Of a stretch of DNA of 64,000 nt, positions 59,257 through 64,000 are shown one piece after another (position 1 is the first letter of the stretch; each line of letters starts with the position of its first letter). The DNA lies in NCBI RefSeq assembly GCF_022631375.1, contig NZ_JALBGC010000004.1, positions 434,001-498,000 on the forward strand, in the 5' to 3' direction. Below the pieces are notes generated by a model. That model worked only from the letters and a program-made list of their open reading frames with translations, ran no database searches and was not told the DNA's origin. The translations under genes were made by a program, and so were the position numbers. The stretch comes from Hymenobacter cyanobacteriorum. Lineage in GTDB: Bacteria > Bacteroidota > Bacteroidia > Cytophagales > Hymenobacteraceae.

Positions 59257-60240
59257 TCACTGCTGCCCTAGCAGCTCCTCCGCCGCGGCCCACGGCGTGA
59301 GCTGCCCGCTCGCCACCGCCGCCTGCACTGCGGGGAGCCGCTCGCGCACGACCGGGTTGGCATAAAAACGCGCTTCCAAGGCCTGAGCCACGCTTTGGTG
59401 CAGCCACTGGAGCTGCTGCTGCTGCCGCCGCTGCGCAAAGTAGCCGCTGGCCTGGGTGGCGGCAGCGTAGGCTTCGATGGTTTGCCACACCTCGGCGATG
59501 CCGGTGCCGGCCACCGCGGAGGTGAGCAGCACCGGCACGGTCTGGCCCGAGGGCGGGGCCGGGAACAGATGCAGCGCGCTCTGGTAGTCGACGCGGGCGC
59601 GGCGGGCGGCCTGCTCGTTGCCGTGGTCGGCTTTGGTGATGCACAGCGCGTCGGCCATTTCCATAATGCCGCGCTTCACGCCCTGCAACTCGTCGCCGGC
59701 CCCGGCCAGCATCAGCAGCAGGAAAAAATCGACGAGACCGTGCACGGTAGTTTCGGACTGGCCCACGCCCACGGTTTCGACAATGATGACGTCGTGGCCA
59801 GCGGCTTCGCACAGCAACAGGGCCTCGCGGGTGGCGCGGGCCACGCCCCCCAGGCTGCGCCCGGCGGGCGAAGGCCGGATGAAGGCCGCCGGCTGGGCCG
59901 CCAGCCAGGGCATGCGCGTTTTGTCGCCCAGAATGCTGCCGCCGCCGCGCTGGCTGCTGGGGTCCACGGCCAGCACGGCCAGCTTGAGGCCCTTTTCCTC
60001 CACCAAATGCCGGCCCAGCGCCTCGATAAACGTGCTTTTGCCCACGCCCGGCACGCCCGTGATGCCCACGCGCAGGCTGCGGCCGGTGTCGGGCAATATT
60101 TCCTGCAGCACCTGCTGGGCCAGGGCCTGGTCAGAGGGTAGAGTGCTTTCGACCAGCGTGATGGCGCGGCCCAGCACGGTGCGGGAGCCGGCCCGGATGC
60201 CGGCGGCGTACTCGGCGGCGGAAAGGCGGGAGGGTGGCAA
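59257..60240 (-). CDS. meaB: methylmalonyl-CoA mutase-associated GTPase MeaB
   Basis: This roughly 327-residue G3E GTPase loads and protects B12-dependent methylmalonyl-CoA mutase. The P-loop GITGVPGVGKSTFIEALG, the region LAVLAVDPSSQRGGGSILGDKTRM and DVIIVETVGVGQSE are typical. No ATG precedes the conserved RLSAAEYAAGIRAGSRT in this frame; a TTG at 60240 is the best start, consistent with family length, though a rarer start is possible. A TTCTTTG box lies about 30 bp upstream. It is divergent from the DUF5723 gene and flanked by palindrome A7. The mutase is not in this window. Confidence 0.88.
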   Translation of the reverse strand: MPPSRLSAAEYAAGIRAGSRTVLGRAITLVESTLPSDQALAQQVLQEILPDTGRSLRVGITGVPGVGKSTFIEALGRHLVEEKGLKLAVLAVDPSSQRGGGSILGDKTRMPWLAAQPAAFIRPSPAGRSLGGVARATREALLLCEAAGHDVIIVETVGVGQSETTVHGLVDFFLLLMLAGAGDELQGVKRGIMEMADALCITKADHGNEQAARRARVDYQSALHLFPAPPSGQTVPVLLTSAVAGTGIAEVWQTIEAYAAATQASGYFAQRRQQQQLQWLHQSVAQALEARFYANPVVRERLPAVQAAVASGQLTPWAAAEELLGQQ

Positions 60241-60415
60241 GGGAATAATTGGGCTTAGCGTCGGATTGCAAAGAACGGGGGTTTGCGACCCGAGTTGGCT
60301 TTCGGAGCCGCACCGGCCGACTTTATCCCGGCTTTGGCCGACGTGAGTTGGCGGCTTCCGCCGAACCGGCTTCTTTTGTAAGCTGGCGCGGGCCTGTTGC
60401 CGCGCCGCCCGTGCC

Positions 60416-61855
60416 ATGAAAGCTTCTGCAATTACCGTTTCGCTGCTGGCCGCCGGGCTGGCGCTGCCCCTCGCCGCCCGCGCCCAGAACGAGCTGAGCA
60501 ACTTCTCGGCCACCGGCCGGGGCGGCGTTATCAATACGTTTGCTTCGGATTATCAGGTGATTGGCATCAATCCCGCCAACCTGGGGCGAGTGCCCAATTT
60601 CCGGGTGGCCTTCACGGTGGGCGAAGTGGGGGCGGGCATCGGCTCGCAGTCGCTCTCCCGCACCACGTTCCAGAACCTGCTCTCGAAAGGCAGCCAGACT
60701 CTCAGCCCCGCCGACCGGGCCTCGCTGGTGACCCAGCTCACCGGCGACAACGTGCTGAACCTGAACGTGGACACCAACCTGCTCGGGCTGGCCATCACGC
60801 TGCCCAGCGGCCTCGGCGGCATTGCCTTCAGCAGCCGCCAGCGCGTGGCCGGCCACCTGGCGTTCAACCGCAACACCGCCGACATCCTCGTGAACGGCCA
60901 GAACGCCGACGTCATCCGGCAGTATTACCCCACGCCCAACACCAGCGGCAACCCCACGCCCACCAACCCCAACGCGCCCTTCATCTCGACGGTGCTCGAC
61001 GGTACCAGCATTCAGGCCGCCGTCACCAACGAATTCAACGTGGCTTACGGAGTGGAAGTCATTGAGAATACGGGCTTTCATCTCTCGATTGGGGCCGGCT
61101 ACCGCTACATTCAGGGCATTGGCATTGCCGATATCCGTGCCACCGGCGGCACGCTCACGGCCTACACCTCGCTCTCGCCGGTGTTTGATGTAGACTACGG
61201 GGCGCTGGCCACCAACGCGGCCAACTTCAACTACGAGGCGGGCTCCGGCCTGAAGCCCGTGGGCCACGGCCACGGCTTCGATGTGGGCCTGGCCGCCGAA
61301 GTGGGCAAAATCGTGCGTTTGGGCGCTTCGGTGACTGATTTGGGTTCGATGACCTGGACAGGCAACGTGCTCGAAGCCTCTGACCAGAAGCTGCAGCAAG
61401 TGTCCTCTACCGGCGTGCAGACCTACGACGTGCTGGCCGAGCTGGCCCGGCAATTCGATGTGAACAACCGCAACCTGTTCACCTACGAAACGGCCAAGGA
61501 GCGCACCGCCGCGCTGCCTACCAAGCTGCGCCTGGGCGGCGGCATCCGCATCAGCAAGCTCTTCGAAGCCGGCCTCGATGTAACCGCACCGCTAAACAAA
61601 GTGGCCGGCAACCTCACCGCGCCCTTCGTGGGCGTGGGCTTCGACGTGCGCCCCCTGAGCTGGCTGAAGCTAAGCAGCGGCATCAGCGGCGGCGCGGGCT
61701 ACGGCACCAGCCTGCCCGTGGGCCTCACGCTGGTAACCTCGGTGTGGGAAGCCGGCATCAGTACCCGCGACGTGGTGGGCCTGGTCAGTGAAAACTCACC
61801 CTACTCGTCGGCAGCGTTTGGCGTACTGCGGTTCAAGATTGGCGGCAGCGAGTAG
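60416..61855 (+). CDS. DUF5723-family outer-membrane protein
   Basis: This 479-residue exported protein has a signal peptide (SLLAAGLALPLAARAQ) and reads as an outer-membrane barrel: GINPANLGRVPNFRVAFTVGEVGAGIGSQ, LGGIAFSSRQRVAGHLAFN, FHLSIGAGYRYIQGIGIADI and KLRLGGGIRISKLFEAGLDVTAPL. The GINPAN motif near the N-terminus and the porin-like GIGAGYR strand fit DUF5723. Its function is unknown. It is divergent from meaB with a short gap. Confidence 0.8.
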   Translation: MKASAITVSLLAAGLALPLAARAQNELSNFSATGRGGVINTFASDYQVIGINPANLGRVPNFRVAFTVGEVGAGIGSQSLSRTTFQNLLSKGSQTLSPADRASLVTQLTGDNVLNLNVDTNLLGLAITLPSGLGGIAFSSRQRVAGHLAFNRNTADILVNGQNADVIRQYYPTPNTSGNPTPTNPNAPFISTVLDGTSIQAAVTNEFNVAYGVEVIENTGFHLSIGAGYRYIQGIGIADIRATGGTLTAYTSLSPVFDVDYGALATNAANFNYEAGSGLKPVGHGHGFDVGLAAEVGKIVRLGASVTDLGSMTWTGNVLEASDQKLQQVSSTGVQTYDVLAELARQFDVNNRNLFTYETAKERTAALPTKLRLGGGIRISKLFEAGLDVTAPLNKVAGNLTAPFVGVGFDVRPLSWLKLSSGISGGAGYGTSLPVGLTLVTSVWEAGISTRDVVGLVSENSPYSSAAFGVLRFKIGGSE

Positions 61856-61881
61856 GGCGAAGGCAACAAAGAACAATAAGT

Positions 61882-61984
61882 ACGTCATGCTGAGCGCAGC
61901 CGAAGCATCTCTACTGCACAATGCAATCCAATTAAATGGTTTACTACTGCGGTAGAGATGCTTCGGCTGCGCTCAGCATGACGT
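61882..61984. repeat. palindromic repeat family A, copy A8
   Basis: Very close to the reverse complement of A7 over its full length, including the spacer TGCAATCCAATTAAATGG. A7 and A8 thus form an inverted pair flanking meaB and the DUF5723 gene. The spacer also matches A9 in the same orientation. Confidence 0.95.
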
Positions 61985-62008
61985 TACTTCTGCTCGTTTC
62001 GTAAACCG

Positions 62009-63097
62009 CTACGGCACTACCACAAACGCGGGCAGGCCCAATTTGCTGCGGCGTCCGCCCAGCTTCAGGCCTTCATCGACATACTTGCAGTCCTTGCCCA
62101 GGGCGTTGGGCTGCTCGATGACGCCGAGGTTAGGGTTGTCTTCGCGGGCCACGTAGATGCGGCCGTCGGGCCCGCGCTGCAGGGCGCCGATTTTGCGGTT
62201 GGCCGACTTGCCCACTAGGGTCTTGGCTTTGGTTTTGAGGTCGAACTGCCAGATTTGGGTTTCGCCGCCGCCCACGCCGTTGCAGGTGCCGTAGAGCTTG
62301 CTGCCGTCGGGCGAAAACTCCACGCCGTAGGCCTCGGCGAAGGGCCCGAAGCTGCTGGCGTTGCTCACCTTGCCGGTGCTGCGGTCGAAATCGTAGAGCT
62401 CGAAGCGGTTGGTTTCGCGCCAAAGGGCAGCAGCCAGGTGGCGGCCGTCGGGCGAGAACTTGAGCGCGCCGATGGCGTTGCGGCCGGGTCCGGCGTTCAT
62501 GCTGCCCACGTTGCTCATCAGGGGTTTGCCAGCCACGCCATCGGCCGTGAGCAGGTAGCTCACGAAGGCGTTGGAGTTCCAGCGGTGGGCCACAATCCAC
62601 ACGTCCTTGCCGTTGGCGTGGCGCACGGCGGCCAGCTTCTCGGCCACCGGCTGAATGAGCAGCATGTTCACACGGGGCAAGTCGCCGAGGCCGTCGGCGC
62701 GGGTCATGTCGACAATGGAGTAGCGCAGGCCGTTAGGCGTGCCCTGCGGAGCCACCGTGAAAATGTAGAAGATGTTGCCCGAGCCCGGGTCGGGCACGAT
62801 GAGGGCCGACTGGGTGCTGCTGCCGCTGCCCATCAGGTGCACGCCGTTGGGCATGGGCTTGTGCAGGCGGTTCCACACGGTTTCGCCGTTGGTGTAGAAG
62901 AGCAGCTCGCCTTTGGCCGTGGTGGCCACGGCGCAGCCCTCGTAGGTGCTCATCTTGCCGTCGTTCAGCGGTTTGGGCGTGCCATCAGCAAAGGTCAGGC
63001 CGGCCTGCTGGCCGAAATACCAGATATCGGTGGGACGTTGGGCGCGGGCCGCCCCGGCAAGCAACAGCGGCAGCAAAACAAGAAAAAGGCGTTTCAT
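62009..63097 (-). CDS. exported beta-propeller protein
   Basis: This 362-residue protein has a signal peptide (LFLVLLPLLLAGAARAQ) and repeats typical of the N-terminal propeller of Bacteroidota PKD/gliding-associated surface proteins: DIWYFGQQAGLTFADGTP, STYEGCAVATTAKGELLFYTNGETVWN, VHLMGSGSSTQSALIVPDPGSGNIFYIFTV and ALKFSPDGRHLAAALW. It lacks the usual long PKD and C-terminal sorting parts, so it is a stand-alone or truncated version. The 63097 start gives the signal peptide. Palindromes A8 and A9 flank it. Confidence 0.78.
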   Translation of the reverse strand: MKRLFLVLLPLLLAGAARAQRPTDIWYFGQQAGLTFADGTPKPLNDGKMSTYEGCAVATTAKGELLFYTNGETVWNRLHKPMPNGVHLMGSGSSTQSALIVPDPGSGNIFYIFTVAPQGTPNGLRYSIVDMTRADGLGDLPRVNMLLIQPVAEKLAAVRHANGKDVWIVAHRWNSNAFVSYLLTADGVAGKPLMSNVGSMNAGPGRNAIGALKFSPDGRHLAAALWRETNRFELYDFDRSTGKVSNASSFGPFAEAYGVEFSPDGSKLYGTCNGVGGGETQIWQFDLKTKAKTLVGKSANRKIGALQRGPDGRIYVAREDNPNLGVIEQPNALGKDCKYVDEGLKLGGRRSKLGLPAFVVVP

Positions 63098-63171
63098 AGG
63101 GTAAGCAAAGCGGGTGATGATGCGGCGTAAACGAAAAAACCGTGCCGGGTGGTGTAATGAGTACATCTAAC

Positions 63172-63278
63172 GAACGTCATGCTGAGCGCAGTCGAAGCAT
63201 CTCTGCCGCGTAATGCAATCCAATCGAAAGGATTACTACTGCGGTAGAGATGCTTCGACTGCGCTCAGCATGACGTTC
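63172..63278. repeat. palindromic repeat family A, copy A9
   Basis: The arms GAACGTCATGCTGAGCGCAG and inverse use the GTCGAAG subtype in both arms (A7 and A8 use GCCGAAG). The spacer TAATGCAATCCAATCG matches A2 and A8. Confidence 0.93.
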
Positions 63279-63283
63279 TTTTT

Positions 63284-64000
63284 TTATCTCGTTGTAAAAT
63301 TTCCTACTGGCCGGGCCAGCAGCAGCCCCAGCACGCCCAGGAGCCCCAGCGGCGGCAGGAAATACAGAAAATGCAGCTCCACCGGGTTACCCAGTGCCAG
63401 CGCAACGCCATTGAGTGGCAGCAGCAGCGGCAGCAACAGGAGTAGCAGCAAGAACTGCCTGCGCCGGGGCTGCTGCTGCGTAAATGCCAGCAGCGGCAGT
63501 AGCAGCACGGCATCATAATACAGGTGGTAGGTGGTGAGCAGCGTGAGCGTACTGATTACCAAAAACAAATACCAGCCGGCCAGCCGCTGGCCCCGCCGCC
63601 ACTGCCGCGCCAGCCAGCCCAGCGCCGCCAGCCACAGCGCCCCGTGCAGCCACGGGTGCCCGGCGCTGCTGCCGGGCCGCAGCCACTCCAGCACGTTGCC
63701 TAGCTCCAGCCGCAGTGTGAGGCCCTGAGTAAGCGGATAGTCGGGGTCGGCCGGGTCGAAGGATTGGGCACGCACCTGCGCCAGCAAGTGCTGGTAGGTG
63801 GGCAGCAGCTCCGACGGAAAAGCCGCCCAGTGCCACGCCAGCGCGCTCAGCAGCGCCACTACGGCAGCGGCCACGGCCAGCGCCCGCCACTGCTTCCGCC
63901 AAAGAAACCATGCCACAAACGGCAGTAGCAGCGTGACTTTAAATGCGGCCAGCCCCAGTAGCAGCCCCGCCAGCACCGGCCGCCACCCGCGCGCCAGAAG
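63284..64000 (-). CDS. GT87-type membrane glycosyltransferase, N-terminally cut by window edge
   Basis: The frame is open to base 64000 and encodes the C-terminal 238 residues of a polytopic membrane protein. It contains GLLLGLAAFKVTLLLPFVAWFLWRKQW and several further hydrophobic segments (LFLVISTLTLLTTYHLYYDAVLLLPLLAFT). The Lys-containing FKVTLLLPF block resembles the DUF2029/GT87 mannosyltransferase-like family that uses polyprenyl-phosphate sugars. The rest of the gene lies outside the window. Confidence 0.7.
   Translation of the reverse strand, partial: LLARGWRPVLAGLLLGLAAFKVTLLLPFVAWFLWRKQWRALAVAAAVVALLSALAWHWAAFPSELLPTYQHLLAQVRAQSFDPADPDYPLTQGLTLRLELGNVLEWLRPGSSAGHPWLHGALWLAALGWLARQWRRGQRLAGWYLFLVISTLTLLTTYHLYYDAVLLLPLLAFTQQQPRRRQFLLLLLLLPLLLPLNGVALALGNPVELHFLYFLPPLGLLGVLGLLLARPVGNFTTR

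Noticed and set aside
4018..63278. CRISPR-like reading of the repeats
   Set aside because: The repeats are palindromic, dispersed and separated by genes, with no regular spacer array or cas genes.
1..64000. tRNA or rRNA genes
   Set aside because: No cloverleaf or conserved rRNA sequence was seen by eye; a covariance search would be needed to exclude them fully.

Overview
The window looks like a chromosomal segment of a high-GC member of the Bacteroidota, most likely a Hymenobacter-like bacterium (order Cytophagales). The evidence is the Bacteroidota-type gene order bamD-rpoZ-coaBC-porD-recN, families largely confined to this phylum (PorD/DUF4835, DUF5916, DUF5723, DUF2490, OstA-like protein), starts without clear Shine-Dalgarno sequences, and repeated TAnnTTTG promoter -7 boxes just upstream of genes. 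No rRNA, tRNA or CRISPR array was found. The assignment is by recognition of families, not by database search.

Layout. 0-9.2 kb: envelope and housekeeping genes (tilS, OstA-like, bamD, rpoZ, coaC and coaB split into two genes, porD, recN, fabI). 9.2-17.4 kb: accessory metabolism (two tandem pectinesterases, 2-hydroxyacid dehydrogenase, SGNH hydrolase, SDR, orphan ABC ATPase, lipoproteins). 17.4-22.6 kb: a patchier, AT-richer stretch with a barstar-like protein, three unrecognised proteins, an MsbA-like exporter, a decayed IS481-type transposase and a pyrD fragment. 22.6-27.3 kb: nucleotide biosynthesis genes pyrB-pyrC behind an attenuator-like leader, then purE-purK; these look foreign to Bacteroidota. 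27.5-34.7 kb: molybdenum hydroxylase large subunit and a GntR-controlled ABC cluster with its operator. 34.8-46.4 kb: poxB, transglutaminase-like protein, two aldo/keto reductases with matching promoters, hydrolase, AraC regulator, redoxin, PPTase, WD40 protein, DivIVA-domain protein, folB. 46.5-53 kb: a BlaI/BlaR1-like pair with three operators, and a DUF5916 outer-membrane protein. 53-64 kb: response regulator, multi-PAS histidine kinase, subtilisin, meaB, DUF5723 barrel, beta-propeller protein and a partial GT87-like protein.

The most striking feature not explained by genes is a dense set of about twenty intergenic palindromes of several families. Each typically consists of two inverted arms around a 20-60 bp spacer, and in several families each arm is itself a small hairpin. 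Families A, B and D share one architecture, and their inner stems differ by compensatory base changes. Family C has the GTAG-plus-hairpin layout of REP/BIME elements. One family A copy separates coaC from coaB, several copies begin exactly at the stop codon of the preceding gene, and two nearly identical inverted copies flank meaB and its neighbour.
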